The notes under the pieces are model-generated. The model searched no databases. It was not told the DNA's origin and worked only from the letters and a program-made list of their open reading frames with translations. Position numbers and translations under genes: made by a program. Positions 45,770-63,471 of a stretch of 64,000 nucleotides of DNA are shown piece by piece. Within the stretch, counting starts at the first letter, position 1. The number at the start of each line of letters is the position of its first letter. The DNA is from Volvox africanus (taxonomy: Eukaryota > Chlorophyta > Chlorophyceae > Chlamydomonadales > Volvocaceae), in NCBI GenBank assembly GCA_030268105.1, contig BSDZ01000017.1:124001-188000 (forward strand), written 5' to 3'.

Positions 45770-47595
45770 CAGCGCTGAGTTTGGGCTTGGATTCTCGGAG
45801 AGCTTCAGCGATAGAGCTTGCGCTGGAGCGGATGGCTTAGCGACATGATCTTGGGATGCTGGTGTTAAGCTACAGTTACATCTATTGTGGTATGCAAAAT
45901 GTCGGACGTATACTGGGGTTTAGCTGGTTAGCGGCCTATTCATTCTAACACTGCCGAAATGACATTTCCTGGCTTTTTCCCGGTGTGGTTCATCCCAACT
46001 GGATTAAGGGATATTTTTCCTGCAGGGATCTGTGTTGTTGGGGCGTTGGTGGCCAGAACGAACAATCGTGTAACTGCGTGCAACCCGCTTCCCGCTCTGT
46101 TCCGCCGTTCTCTTTCGCCCAAGCACACGTGCCCCCCACGGCTCCAATACTACGCCATCTCGTAAGCATGCTGCACTTAGCCTACACCCTATCCCATAAT
46201 ATTGTGTGGCTCAAGTCTACGGAAGCATCTCAATGGTAATTGAATACAGCAAAGCCTGAGGGGGAATGTAGCAGAGTCTGAAGGGAATGGCATTTATATG
46301 AGGCTTGGGTTCCAGCAACACATGCCACAACACATGTAACTACAATATACACCGTCTGGTTTTGGCGCACTAGTGGCATAGAACATAAATCCAGCGTCAC
46401 TGTAGGGACCCTGCTAACGGCGTGGAGGCGATGTCTGTCCAGCGGTTATGGTGTTGGTAAATTGATTCCTCTGGCCTGGAATGGTAAGTAGAGCGTGATA
46501 TGGTCTCATGTTGGGTAAGCTGTACATTGCGAATATTTCAATGATGGTGTTTGTATGGATGCTAGCCCAAATGCAGGGCCTGCATGCACAAAGTGCAGCG
46601 CCATACACCCCGCTGTGTCAGTCAACGGCGTGGGGCACCCTTGAAAGCAGCTTACTTGGACAACCGATGTAAAAATTGCATGTTTTATGCCATGATCGTC
46701 TTTTCCATTTATTTCCTCGCCCGTCGTCGGCTTTTTTTGCGTCTGTCGTCAGTCCATCACTCATACTGTGCAAGCAAACACGGCAAACACAAACTTTTTA
46801 TCGCGCACACAGTCGCGCATTCTTCACGGATTCTTCTTCCTTACAGCTCGACCCTTCAAGACGCACACGCACATGCACGCATGCACACACATCCCACGCT
46901 TCATATGAATGGAGACATCTGAATCAGGTCTTCAAGGCGCTGTGTTCCCGCAGCCAATCTGCCGCCCACACAGCCGTGTGGCGGCTGTCACTTGCCAGGT
47001 ACTCAGCCACCCCTGCGCACGGTGCCCAGACAGACGGGGGCAACTTGGAAAGCCGAAATTACAAGGTCGGGGCGCAGAAGGTGCTCCCTACTTAGCCACC
47101 ATGGTAAGAAAATGTGCTATGTACCACAATGGCATGTGGCCACCATGCGATATACCGTACGAACATCGCCACTTCGAGGGCTCCCTGGAAGGTCAAGCGC
47201 AGCTGACACAAACCGGCACTGGTTACACTTGCAGAAATTTTTGCCTCGTTACGCCAGCTCCAATCTGAAAGCCAACAATAGATACGTAATAACATGCGGG
47301 ACACCGTTCTGACAATGGATGCACTCCGGGTGCGCAGCAAGGATTTGATATGTACTGCAGTCCTGGGACTACAGCGCTAACATCTGACTGGCGCGCCCGG
47401 GACAAATTTCCTTGAAGGATATGATGCCTCGCAGGTAGACGGGCTACACGGTGTGGTGCGCATCCCTTCTGGAAGGGTCAACACCGCCAAAGCTGACAAC
47501 TAGTGGTGCAGTGCAATGACTTTGGGCGGCATCACTTCAGGCTGCTAAGTCACACAATACATACTCTAGGAATGCGCCGACTGTTGCATCCCTAG
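45770..47595. other. Intergenic, nothing assignable
   Basis: Short frames only. Plus-strand frames at 46584-47312 overlap in several readings without a domain. This should hold the 3' UTR of the small ORF on the left and of the minus-strand GST on the right. Confidence 0.5.
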
Positions 47596-47599
47596 AACG

Positions 47600-51811
<4,212 letters not shown>

Positions 51812-51814
51812 TTG

Positions 51815-54800
51815 CCCGCCTAGGGAGAATGTCGTCGCCGCGTGCTGCGCGGGATGCTTCGCGATGGCGGGTTCAAAGTTCTAGAAAGTTCTCTTGTCAA
51901 AGAAAAATTCTCTTGCTTCACAAGTGCAGGATTGTCGACTGCCGACGGAATAAACTTTCGCCGAAGTCACGAAATATGCCGACAGATTAAGCCGACACCG
52001 CAACATGCAGAGACCGCAGTATGTCGTGAACGCGATAGGATGTTAACTTATTTACTAGTAAAAAATGGTCCAAGGTCCAGAAGTTGTTGGCAACATCAGA
52101 CATATACAACTTCCGGAGTGGTTTCGGATCCCTTCGCGGCCTTTCGACGGACCAGCTGTAATTCTGACCACTTGCTCCAAACTGATGGAACAGGACGGCG
52201 AGTCATGTCCGCCAAGTACTTATGGCTATTGATTTAATAAAGCGCCCCGTACACGTTTGATGGATCCCTACATTTATACCACAAGGACGTTACATAAACA
52301 GTGATATATTTCAGGACGCTGCACTGTTTTGTTTGTTCTAGGCGTCATCCTCTCTACCTGTTTGATACTTCTACGATATCACAAACTTTCACACACGCGG
52401 CTGTTTTTACACACAAGCATGCAGACAGTGTGTCAGCCCGCTGACAGTCACACGCGGGGCCCATGTGCATACACGTGCACCCTCATCGTTCCCCGCGCAC
52501 AGCGGGCACGTTCACCGCTTCGCATATCCTACCAATCTTACTTCCTGGGAATGGTTTATGATGGAGGGCCGAGACATACACCCCATTTTTTGGGGCGCGG
52601 GAGACACAATCAGTCCCGACTGTCCCGACGATGTACCTCCGCTGCCCTGAATGCGGTTTTTGCCGTACAACTTGTGTGTAAGGCTTATGAGCTGCTTGTG
52701 GCCCAATCCGGAGGGGTTTCGTTCGGTCAACAATCTCCCTTAGCTCGCGTACCGAACCGAACGATCTTTCGATTTATTGGGCAACTTATTGGATAGAATG
52801 AATTATATGATTATTAGAAGGGTTGAGATTGTTCCATGGGATTGCCTGCTGCAAAACTCTGTTCGGAATTCTTCTCGAGCCATGATCTCGAGCACAAAGC
52901 CCCCAAGGGACGGGGACCCCAAAAGTTACGCGACGAGCCCTAGCAGGGGAACCTGGAAGCTCCACGTTGGTTGGAATCGTTGCCATTCATGCTTTTCCTC
53001 AACTAGCTTTCCGGAAGCTTCCAAATAATTATAAATATACAGATGTTTGACGTTCCGAGTGGTATTGAATGCGTGAAGTAGGCCCGCTTAGCTGTTGCCA
53101 GTTGGAAACGTATTGCCAAAAGAATTTCATTTTTGTAACATGCATGCTGTGATCTGAGAGGAGGTTTGCTTAACTGAAAGAAAGCGACGTCGGTACGGAA
53201 TGGAGAGTGCGTCTAGTGCTGTACAAGAGAGCTCGAGCGGTCGCATCCGATGCGGGACAGGTGGAGCAGAGAAGGTTCATGGTGCAACAACCTGATGGCG
53301 TCAGCGGATGAAGATCCTCTCCCTCCCCTCCCCTGCCCGCGGCATTCAGCATTTACAACGGAATTCATACAACGGATTCCATACAAGGAAAATTTGCAAT
53401 GTGATATTTATTTGAAGCCTACAGGTATAAGTAAGATCTCTCCTACAAACTTATACAAGCTTTGAATTTGTTGGACACCGAGAATTGGTGCTAACATTTT
53501 ATGACATTTCACAAAAAATGAACCAGTGCTCTGTTATGAACTAACCAAAAGGCTCGTGAAGTTGGTTAGTACGGCAATAAGCTGGTTAAGCGGCTAAGGC
53601 GATTAAAAAATCAATGTTTTCTGATTGTAGTGATACCCTCTATCTGCATTTCGCTCTTCTGCTGGATGTCCACAGCAGCGTTTGGGTTGCCAAACATGCT
53701 GCAAAGGCCGTATACATCATGTATGATGCACGGGCTGATGGTGACGGACCGGTGTGCTGAGCATGGCTGATACCGTACGCGTGGGGTCTTTCTAAGAGCT
53801 CCCGAAAATGATGCCTGCACATGCTCCGGAACCATGATGAAGGCGAAGGCACCCGACGACTTGGGGCACGTACGCATACGTTTGTACACGCCATCCGTTC
53901 CTGGCAAGGCATCTACAATACATGTGATGATGACCCTGGCAGAATATCGTAGGTCTATTATTTGGATATGCACGAAGCCGACTTAATTTTCTTTCCGCGG
54001 AGAAAAGCATGCATGCACGAGAGTTATCGAGCTGTATGCATATGGACTGCAGGCAGGTCCGCACGGCCGATTCATACACGCAAACGCTCACGGCTGACCA
54101 TGTCTCGATCCATGTCTGGTGCGGTGCATTATTCAATGCATCTGCGTGGAACCGCGGCTTAGGATCATGCGCGGCCGCCAAAACGAGCGTCGGTGTAGAA
54201 CCAACAGGGGTCAGTCACAACCCCCTGGGCATGGTCCATTCGTGCGAGGAAGAGCGGCACAAGCGGCGCTGACATCTTGGACAGCGACTCATCACAACAG
54301 CAACAGCAGCTGCAGCAAAAACGATGGCTACTAAGATTGCAACTGTGGGTTTCTACTCCCGTTAGTGGATAGATCCGTAGGCAGACTTCAGGTTCGTGGG
54401 TTGGGTATGCCGTACGCGTGTTCGTGGCTTGTATGTGAGCATCAAGAGGTGTACTCCAGGTACTTAAAGAGGGATTTCAGATAGAGATGTAGTTCAGATA
54501 GGGTTTATCCCGCGTACCATTGTGGTGTGCACTCGTCTAATCTCACGTCCAAGGTGGTGTCACGTCCGACGTAGACAGCAATCACAAGAGGGATGAAACA
54601 AGAACAATAATCGAATAACGGAGGGGGACCGGAGCAAAACAAGGGATTGTGCCCCGCCTCCAATGAACTAGGATCGTCTTCCTCACGTGTCCGAGGTGAT
54701 GTCAGGAGGGGTCCGTCAGGTTTTAGATGGGTACTAGCAATTTAAAAGTGGGAATAGAGAGCGAGACCAGCATCGGACCTATCCGCCTGGCCTTGCCTTA

Positions 54801-54985
54801 CGGTTACAGATTCATCCTCAGCCCCTCCGTAGTTCATATATGCCGCAAATGGGGCATTCTGTTGCATTGTAAGGTCATCATTCTCTTACAACCGCTCAAA
54901 CCTTCCTTCTTTTGATTCGCTCCCGGTTCTCCAGGTGCATCAGGTCCTTGCTGTGAGTGGGGACAAATTGCCGGGGGAACAAAGC
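51815..54985. other. Intergenic, nothing assignable
   Basis: There are many short frames on both strands (for example 52329-52796 plus, 53611-54181 minus), none with a domain, a convincing start or phase-linked exons. No tRNA-like or other RNA gene is seen. It should include the GST promoter on the left. Confidence 0.5.
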
Positions 54986-54990
54986 GTCAG

Positions 54991-56227
54991 AAGACGCCCA
55001 CCAGCGTGCACGTGTATGTGATTGAAATACACTGGCGTACAGCTACGGCTCCACTGGAGCCGGAGCTGTTGGCGGAGCTGTGCAACCACTGCCTTGCGTC
55101 GGACCTTACTGCATCCCTAGCCGACCGCTTAGAGCAGGTCAGCGATGCCAGGGTTATGACAGTCAGTACGAACCCTGCGCCTCTCGTCAGTCTTCCTAAT
55201 CCATGACCCTGACCCTGGTCTGAACCCTTATGCAGATGGTGGAGCTGTAACCTCAACAGCAGCAGCAGTAGTCAGTCGGGTATTGTAGCTAATGCTGCTA
55301 CAGCTGCACCACGGCAAGGGCCAGTAGCAGAGTGAATCGGGGCTGTGTGGGCCTGGCTGGAAAGCTATGAAGATGTGCTGCAGCTGACGTTGTGGTCTGT
55401 ACTGCCGATCCAGGTTGGCCGCCTGGGACGATTACAGGACAAGCCCTTGGTAAGTGTTAATGTGACCTCTCGTGTTATGAGATTCGGGGCCACGCGGCAA
55501 CTCTCGCCGCGTCTAGTAGTAGGCTTATTTTTTTCTAGAGATCGGGCTTGGGGGCAATTGAGATTTAGGTGTGTATGGGCTATCGAACAGCGACTCTACT
55601 GCTGCTGAGTCGACGGCCCTGCCGTACCCACCCGCTCGGCGGCCTATGCGCTGAGGCGGTGGCACGAAGCACCTACCCTTCAGGACAAGGTAGGGTTTCA
55701 ACATAGATATTATTGCAGCAAGATATTGTAATCTTTTGTGAGGACGGAAAGGTGCGGTGGCGGAATCCTGGGCATGCAGAGGTGGCTTTTCGCGGAACGA
55801 TGGCCTAGTCGGTGGTGACTAGGTTGTGAGAACAATTAAGTATTAATTACCAAAAGTTTTTATTTTTTTAAAAAGCTCGCGAAGACCTTGTAAATCATCC
55901 TCCGATGTAACCCGTTGTAACTGGTAAGAGTTCACATCACGAGTTGGATGCTGTGATTGGAAGCTATGAGGACCTGTCCTAGGCCACATTGAAATCAACC
56001 ATTGAACCACATGGTAATAAATACCATACGCCGAAAACACGTGGCATTCATGTTGGGCGGTCACAAGCCCGAAGTTACAGTTACGAGCGGCCATTATGAA
56101 GGGCACCTTACGTAATGCAACAGTAAGTAAAACTTTTGCAAAATCCAAACTTAAATTCAACTTCTTTTAGGAATGCTGTCCCGGGGCTGGTGGGGAACTT
56201 AGGATCGACTGTTCATACGAAGCGCAG
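54991..56227 (+). CDS. Candidate upstream exons of the large scaffold-like gene
   Basis: Three plus-strand exons each start and end in phase 0 and look coding. 54991-55137 follows GCGTCAG and encodes 49 residues including EPELLAELCNHCLASDLTAS. 55384-55449 follows GTGCTGCAG, encodes LTLWSVLPIQVGRLGRLQDK and ends at GTAAGT. 56171-56227 follows TTCTTTTAG, encodes ECCPGAGGELRIDCSYEAQ and ends at GTAATG. They could be the N-terminal part of the gene that continues from 56623, but that exon needs a phase-2 partner, so at least one exon is missing or misplaced. The first exon was not found. Confidence 0.45.
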
Positions 56228-56622
56228 GTAATGGAGGTTTAGGTCAGACAATTTAGTCTTTTTTAAATTAATATTTTAATATTAGATATGAAGTGGTCAG
56301 GATACTGACTTAGAGATCTAAAAGCATGAGATGACTTGTAATATCGGATCACAGTTGCGTGACAATTTCCAAACATCGTAAATGAACTTTATCAGAGCTA
56401 TAGTTTTAAAGTGTCAAAAAACTAAATGTATAACGGGAAAATGTGTACGACCCCGTACTATTTCAACGGCTGCTGCCCTGCGTAACAGTGCCTTCGTTAG
56501 CAACAATCGCGAAATTACATTGAACGTAAATCGCATGAAATGCAATCGTAAATGCCTTTTCTGGTTCTTGCCGCTGGGAGCACGATAGTTCTTGCCCTTC
56601 GACTAGCCTCACGGTTTCTCAG

Positions 56623-59600
56623 GCAAAGAAATCAAGATTCTGAAGAGGTATGTGTAGGTGATCAAAATGTTGTTGATGATGACCTGTTTCCGGGCCTGAT
56701 TGCGGCGCTTGGTTTTCAGGATGACTTGTTCTTCCCTGATGAAGACGTCGAAGCAAGCACAAGTTGTCAATATGGTGAGTCGGCAGGTATCAACTCCTTG
56801 ATGAGGGGTTGCCCTGTGGCATTCGTGAAGCAAGCAGGTAGGGGTGCGGTCATATTGGCCCAAAATACGGTTACTAAACATATTACCCATCCTCTATGCG
56901 CGTCTTTGTAACTTACTGCAGGTGGTGTTGATGCGCCCCGCGCTGGCGCTCCGTTTGGAAGCTACTCCTCTACAAGGTAACGCTCTTTCGGCAGAGGCTA
57001 AGCATGCAAGGCTCTCCTGCTAACAGAAGTATGGTTTTCATGTAACGGACGCAGCGGTCTCGAGGCTCACCTGCCAGAGCAGCGATCTCAATATGGGAGT
57101 GCACGAGTCGAGCGCACCAAGTTAACCAAGGAAGACATCCAGGTCTGTCCTGCGTCCGTGACTAAATTGTATATGTACCATCTCCGCCACGCCAGTCAAG
57201 TATTTGCCATGCCTAGTCTGGACCCAACTGCCTGCTGCCAACTGGTGCGCAAACAGCACAATACGGCACGATTGACCGCTTTTAGTTCCGCATATAGAGC
57301 CGACACTAAAAATGTGACAATTAGATATCAGTTCCCAGCAGTCAGCATAGTTGCTTGTTGATGGTCGCAAACTTAACTGGCATTTCGTGACCAGGTCTTA
57401 ACTGGATTTTTGGACGCGGGCGCTTCACTTCCTGGCGAGTCCGGATGTGCAATTCCAGGTGAGCTCACTTTCCCCCTAGCGTTCGCCCCCGCCGCGCCAC
57501 CCTCTTCCCGCGCTCTCACCCGCGCTTTTTCCCAACTTAAGGATCAGGTGGCTCGTGCCAAGCTAAGGTTCTATCTCGCCACAAAATTCCCAGCCTCAGC
57601 TCATCGAAACGTCCTCCCGACTGGGTAGCTCACCGCCTTTCACCGCCGTTTCCTATGCCCTGTCCTTTCGTCTCCCCTCCCCGCCACAGCGGACCTTTTG
57701 TCCATTAGTAGCGGCGAGGCTCGCCGCCGTGCAGCCAGCGTGCGAAAGGTTCGCGATTGGGACGACTCGGGAGGATCACGCGACTGGGCCACTGATACAG
57801 ACGGTGAGACTTCCCTTGCTTCTTGATTTTTCCTGTACAAATGCTGCTCGGGAACCGTAAATGCGTCCAGCATGAATACGGCAAGGTTCGGCAAACGGCG
57901 AAAAGAACAACTGCGGAGTAACGATGCTTTCCTAAAAGCATCGTTACTCGGCAGTTGTTGAAGTGCATTTGCGTCTTTCAGCGCCCCAATAGCATGCTCC
58001 GGAAGCAATCCAACTAGAGAGAAGAGAGAAAGGGGGCAGAGGGAATGGGAGCACGCGCGTGATCCTTCCCGGTCTGATCTGTTCGCATACACCCTTCACG
58101 GCTGGATTAGTCAAAAACGCTAAATGCTGTTGGATTCGAGCGTGTTTTGATGTCAACATTTACCACCTGGGTGTGCCTGGTGCAGGCCGCCGCGCCGGCA
58201 GCGGCATGAGCCACGACGACGACGACTGCGGCGGCGGCGGCGGCCACAGTGATGGGGAAGAGCGCCAGGGGATGAAGGACGCCCCGCAGCTGAGTGATGG
58301 GTCCGCCGCTTCCTCCACGAGCCGACCCGGTCCGCGATCCCAACCAGCTCCTTCCAACCGCGGCATCAAACAGGTGGTTCTTGGGGACATGCCAAAAACA
58401 CAGAACCTCAAGCATATAGGCTACGTACTTTGTTTACTGACTACCCTAGTAACGCATGTGTATGGCTGCTGCAGCCGCTGTTGGACAATGGATAGGTGGA
58501 GTAACTGATTAATTTGAATTGTAGAAGGATCCACAATGTATTGGGCCTCGTAGCGATGTTGATAACTCCATGTTGGCAAATCTCTGCAGGTTGCCAAGCC
58601 GCAGCTCAACACAGGAGGCAGCAGTGGCGGCTGCGGCTCCGTCACTGCCGCTACCATTGCCGGTGACGTCGAAGGTACAGGTGACAGGGCACTGTCTGCA
58701 GGCCGCCTTCGGACAGGGTCCGGGGCCGCCGCAGCCGAAGGCTCATTGGGGTTGCAGGTCAGTTGCAGTAGCGTTTTGGCCAATTGCAGCCACGGCAGCG
58801 GAACGGATACGTCTGTGCCGTTCAGGAGCTGCGGTACGGGGACCGCCACGCTAACGTCGTCCTCAAGTCCGGGCACATCTCAGTCGACGGAAGGTCCAGA
58901 GCTTCGTAGCGATACTGACTCAGAGAAGCTGCGCCAGAAATCGCAAGAACATAAGCAGCATCGGGAGAAGGAGAAACAGTCGAGGAGGAGTAACCTATCG
59001 GACAGTGGGGACATAGTGGCGGAGGTGCTGGCCGCTGGCAAGGTGGAGCAGGCCGCGGCGCTGGCGGCAGATCGCGCGGCGGTTCCCGTGGTCTTCACAG
59101 CGCAGGTGGAAGAGGTGGAGAGGCCAGGGGAACTGCCTCTTGCCCTTCGATCCTCCTCCCCGCCCTCTGTCCCGCCGCCGCCGCCGCCGCTACCACCGAC
59201 CATTGTCGCGATACGGGTACCTGATCCACAAAGCCTTCTGGCCATCCAGCGGCAGGTGGGTCTTTGGGCCTCGACGTCTGAATCAGGGGGGGATTAGGAC
59301 TGTACCAATCGCCCAACAAGACAACAGTCCATGATCGACCGATTTTTCTATTCTTTGTGTTGAATGTAACGGCGTGTCACGAACGGCGAATGGCCATACA
59401 AGGGACGGAAAGCGTACGTTTGTCTTCCCGCTTGGGTGCACGACAGCTGCTGTCTCTTACTACCGGCCGGCAACGAACACCTGGCAGAGAGTCGCTCTCT
59501 CTCAGGCTTACTTTGCGTGTTGGGTTTGCAGGTTGATGCGCTGCGATTGCAACACCTGCAGCGGCAGGCCCAGGCGCTAATGGCAATGCCACTCGCCAGC

Positions 59601-62600
59601 CGCGGAACGCAACTGGCATCGACCAATAGCGCCGGCGCTGCAGCCGCCGCGCTGCGTAGTCCGAGCCCTGCCTCAGTGCAGGTTGGCTCGGTAGGATCCA
59701 TCAGTGGTAGCGGCGGCGGCGGCGGCGGGGCTTTGGCGTCTGGAACGCCAGCTTCGCCCTCCCCAATTGGTGTCCACAACAGCGGAGGCGGTCGGGGTGA
59801 CAGGGATAGCACACAGAGGGCAACGTTGGGCGGTGGCGGGCGGGGAAGCCCGAGGGTCGGATTGCCGTCAGATTTGCATCAGCAGGTGGATGACTTGTTA
59901 GAAGACATGGCTCGCAGGCAGCAGCAGCAGCAGCAGCAGCAACAGATCTTGGGCTACGACGGTGATGCGATGGCAAGGGTGGCTGGCGGCCTCTCCCGGC
60001 TGCCGCAGCAGCACACTGCCGCAGTGAGTGATGGGGCCCCAGCCATTCGAACGGCAGCTTGTGCTCTGCCAGCTGTACCGGGACTGTCGCTTACGGTGGG
60101 CGGCGGTGGCTGTGGTGCTAGCGGTGTCGATAGTTGCGGAAATCCCGCAGTGGCGGGAGCTTCGGTGCGCACTCCAAGCGTGGATAATGCGTGTCTACCT
60201 CCAACTAGCGCCTTTGCCACTGTGCAAAATTTGCTACTTAAGTCAGAAGTGAGCAGTCACAAGTGAACACCCCCTGTACATTTGCTCCTCGCCGTTTAGG
60301 GACTATACGGTCTCTCCTGTCACTGATGTCTCAATTTTTACAACTCACGTCCCCTCCTCAATTCGGGAGGACAGTTTTTCATAATGGCATAGTGAGACAC
60401 ATGTCCTCCCCCTTCCATATCAGAACCCAGTTTATTAGCCGAGGCCGTTCGGCTTGCAACTCAATCGGTTTCCGCAGGAGCTCATTTGTGCATAAGGCCC
60501 TTCTATCAAGGAGCTAAAACCCAATAATTGCCCTCTCCTCCGCGACAGCTGAAGAATGACAAAACGGAAATGCGGCAGCTTCAAAAGGTGCGTGCAGACT
60601 GGGAGGCATCCCAGCTTCATCAAGGCGGCGGAAACGGTCAGGTGATGCAGAAGAGTGATGGCGGCAGCCCGTGGCCGCTGGAGGCAGTTCAGACTGCGCT
60701 CATGAGCTCACTGCAGAAGCCACCACCGGCGCAGTCGCGACAGTCCTTTCTGCAGCCACGATCCACACTATCCCTGCTGCTGCCACCGCCGCCGCCGCCG
60801 CAGCAGCAGCAGCAGCAGCAGCAGAGCCCAGCGGCGTTTTTTGCCGGTGCTGCCGCTCGAGGGATACGCCCACGCGAGATACAGCAGCAGCAGTCGCACC
60901 AGCCCGCGCTGCACGTGCAACCACAACCGCATGCGGTGGCGGTAGCGGAGGCAACAGCCCAAACGCGGCAAAAGATACCGGCCTTATCGGAACAGCTGTA
61001 CGGTGCGGATCCAGCAGCGGGGCAGTTCCCGTGGACGCAGCCACGGCAGAGCTACGACATTGCTAGAGCCGCCGCTCTGCAGGTGGCTGTGTTAACACCG
61101 GATTACCACCGGATGCTGTGGGACTCTTCGCCCCAGCGTGACACCAACGGAGGTGGTGGTGATGGAGATGGTGGCAGTGGCTTCTTTCAACCAGCGAGCG
61201 GGCGCATCGAATCGTTACCGATGCCAACGCATCCGGCATCGTCATTTCCGCCCACTCCCTCGAGCAAGTCACAGACGTGGCTGCAGCAGCAAAAGCTACC
61301 GCAACTGACACAGCTGTCGCAGTTGCAGACCAGACCACAGCTTTCACAGCAACTCCCCCCTGCAAACCTGCATCTGCCGCCGGAAGAACAGCAACAGCAG
61401 CCGGGGCCTACCCAACAACGACAACAACAGTACGGCAACGTCCAGTGCAGCGCACAGAATCCGGCGGTCATGAGCCCTCCGCGCAGCGCACAGAGACATC
61501 AGCAACTCGGCCAAGAGCCAGCGTCCCCCGTCACGGGCAGAGGTAGTGCCGGGAACGGCATAACGCCCGCAGAGATGCTGTGCTCGCCGCCCTCCTTTCG
61601 ACATCATTTGCGGCCGAAGGAGCAGGCGCAGTCGCAACAGTACGAAAGCGTGAAGCGGACGGAGGACTGGCTGAACAGCACGCCAACGCGAGTGGATCCG
61701 ACCCGTGGGTCATCCGCATATAACGGCGGCGGCGAGGATGTGACGTTACAAGTGCTGCGGCCGCACCCACCCATGCCTGCGCTCACGCCTGGCGGGCCGG
61801 GTTCTGTGAGCTTCCCCTTCATGTCTCACTCGCAGCCGTTACCCTTCCTGCAACTGCAAGTCAACCCACAGCACAGCCAGGGCACGCCGCAAGCCACTTC
61901 TTCAGCGCCGACATCGCCGCTGCGACGTCAGGACACGTTGTACTCTGCGGGCGGCGCGTCGTCTCATGGGTCGCGTCGTACGTCACCGCACGGCTCCCGC
62001 CACACATCGGCCCATGGCTCGCGGCGGCGCGAGTCTTCAGCGGCGCGGCGGCGCCGGGAGCTGCAGCAGCTCCAAGAGAAGCTCGCGAACCAGCCGCCGC
62101 CGTCTGCACTGGCGATGCTGAGCGCGAAAATGCTTGTGGAAGCCGGCGAGAGGGTAAGTCGGGTCTCCCTTGAGTGCACAACGTGCAGCAGAGTCAGGAC
62201 CTGCACACTTGCTCGTGGCGTGCCGTATTAAGTAAGTTCACACGAGCTCACATGAACCGTCAACCGTGTCGTGTACACACACATACACACATACACATAC
62301 ACACACAAGCCGTACTTTGTGTATTATGACGACTAGAGTAGGTAATGAAATTAACCCCAGAACCGACTTTTTCACGGATATATGGCTATCGTACGGGGTG
62401 GTTAGGGGGGTGGCTAGTGTGTTATCATTCAAATCTTATTCCTTCTGTAAGCCTTTTCCGACGAAGTGTGTTGCTGATGGTGTTCTTTGCCGAACGATTG
62501 GATGCTTTCCGATCTTAGTGGAAAAGTGGAAAAGGAAGCACTTCGGGAATGCCTACTAATGCCAGCTGGATAGGGTCTTGGAAAGTGCACAGCGGCGGTG

Positions 62601-63471
62601 TGACGTGATACGACCCGTTGTTTTCACATCAGTATCCACTGGTTTGCCGTCCGCCCGTCAGATGGTTCCGGCGCCCAAGACCCCGGGCGGTAGGGCCTTC
62701 TTTGTACCCCTCAAGGTGCGTTTGGACGGTTCGTGTCTTGAGGCCTTGAGGTCTTGAGACTCCCAAGGGCGGGGTGGTTTCCCGCACGGCCCGGCAGCAG
62801 CCCGGCCCCGGGGGCCCAATCGGCGACGCCGCCGGAAGTTGTTCGGGTATGGAGATCTTGTTTGGCCGCGTAGCAGGGAGAGATGGATGCATCGGACGAA
62901 ACCGTGCGCGCTGGCGGCCCCATTCCTGATGCCAGTTGAATGCCTGTGCAGTGCCAGCTTCCGATGCTCATGAGTTGCTATGGCGGCACTGCCAGTCCGT
63001 CTGCGACCCTCACCCCGCAGGCCCCTGAAGCGCACCAGACGGCAAGTTCCTTCATCCCTATCTGCCCTCGCTTGCACCATCGTCCCGCTGGATATGGGGA
63101 AAACGTTACACATTATCGTCAGAATAAAACAACTCCGGTTGTGATCCGAGTGTTTTAATCTTAACGCATGGTGAATATATATCCCCCCCGAACACCCTGC
63201 ACCCGCCCCCAATTGCTCGCTTCTGCAGCACGAGCTTCGTCTGGAGATGTCGGAACAGCCAAGCAGTTCCCGACTGTCGGATAGCCAAACAAGCACCCTC
63301 GGCTTCGGTTCTTTGCCAACTAACTTCACCTCTGCGGGCCCTATGATGGGCGGTACCATGCGGCCCGACACACGTTCCCGCGGCGTCGCTAATAATGCTG
63401 TGCTGAACCCAACGATGGGGCACGCCCGGGTGGTGGTCAGTTCATACGGTCAGTTCAATGGACGGCAGTAG
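56623..63471 (+). CDS. Large Gln/Pro/Ser-rich coiled-coil scaffold-like protein, N-terminus missing (at least 1,296 aa)
   Basis: Ten phase-consistent exons: 56623-56774, 56922-56976, 57055-57142, 57395-57458, 57690-57803, 58186-58373, 58590-59255, 59532-60248, 60549-62153 and 63229-63471 (TAG). The reading starts acidic (DDDLFPGLIAALGFQDDLFF) and contains an Asp/Gly/Glu patch and a charged helix (SEKLRQKSQEHKQHREKEKQ). Short coils follow (QSLLAIQRQ joined to VDALRLQHLQRQAQAL; SDLHQQVDDLLEDMARRQ; KTEMRQLQKVRADWEASQ), then long disordered Gln-, Pro-, Ser- and Gly-rich stretches, a Pro8 run, and two polyglutamine tracts (near 59920 and 60800). The 1,605-base exon ends with three HGSR(R/H) repeats and an RRRRELQQLQEKLANQ helix. 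No enzyme domain is seen. It is most likely a scaffold or regulatory protein; the family is unknown. The C-terminus may continue past 63471 through an alternative donor (GTCAGT near 63436). Confidence 0.72.
57906..57959. other. Long hairpin: 25-base inverted repeat with 4-base loop
   Basis: The left arm 57906-57930 (AACAACTGCGGAGTAACGATGCTTT less the last bases) pairs with 57935-57959. The loop is CCTA and there is one mismatch, at the tenth position from the base. It lies in the intron between the exons ending at 57803 and starting at 58186 of the scaffold-like gene. It could fold in either strand's RNA or extrude as a cruciform. Confidence 0.9.
62267..62310. repeat. (CA)n-type microsatellite in an intron
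   Basis: An imperfect run of ACACAC/ATACAC units about 44 bases long lies in the intron between 62153 and 63229. Confidence 0.85.
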
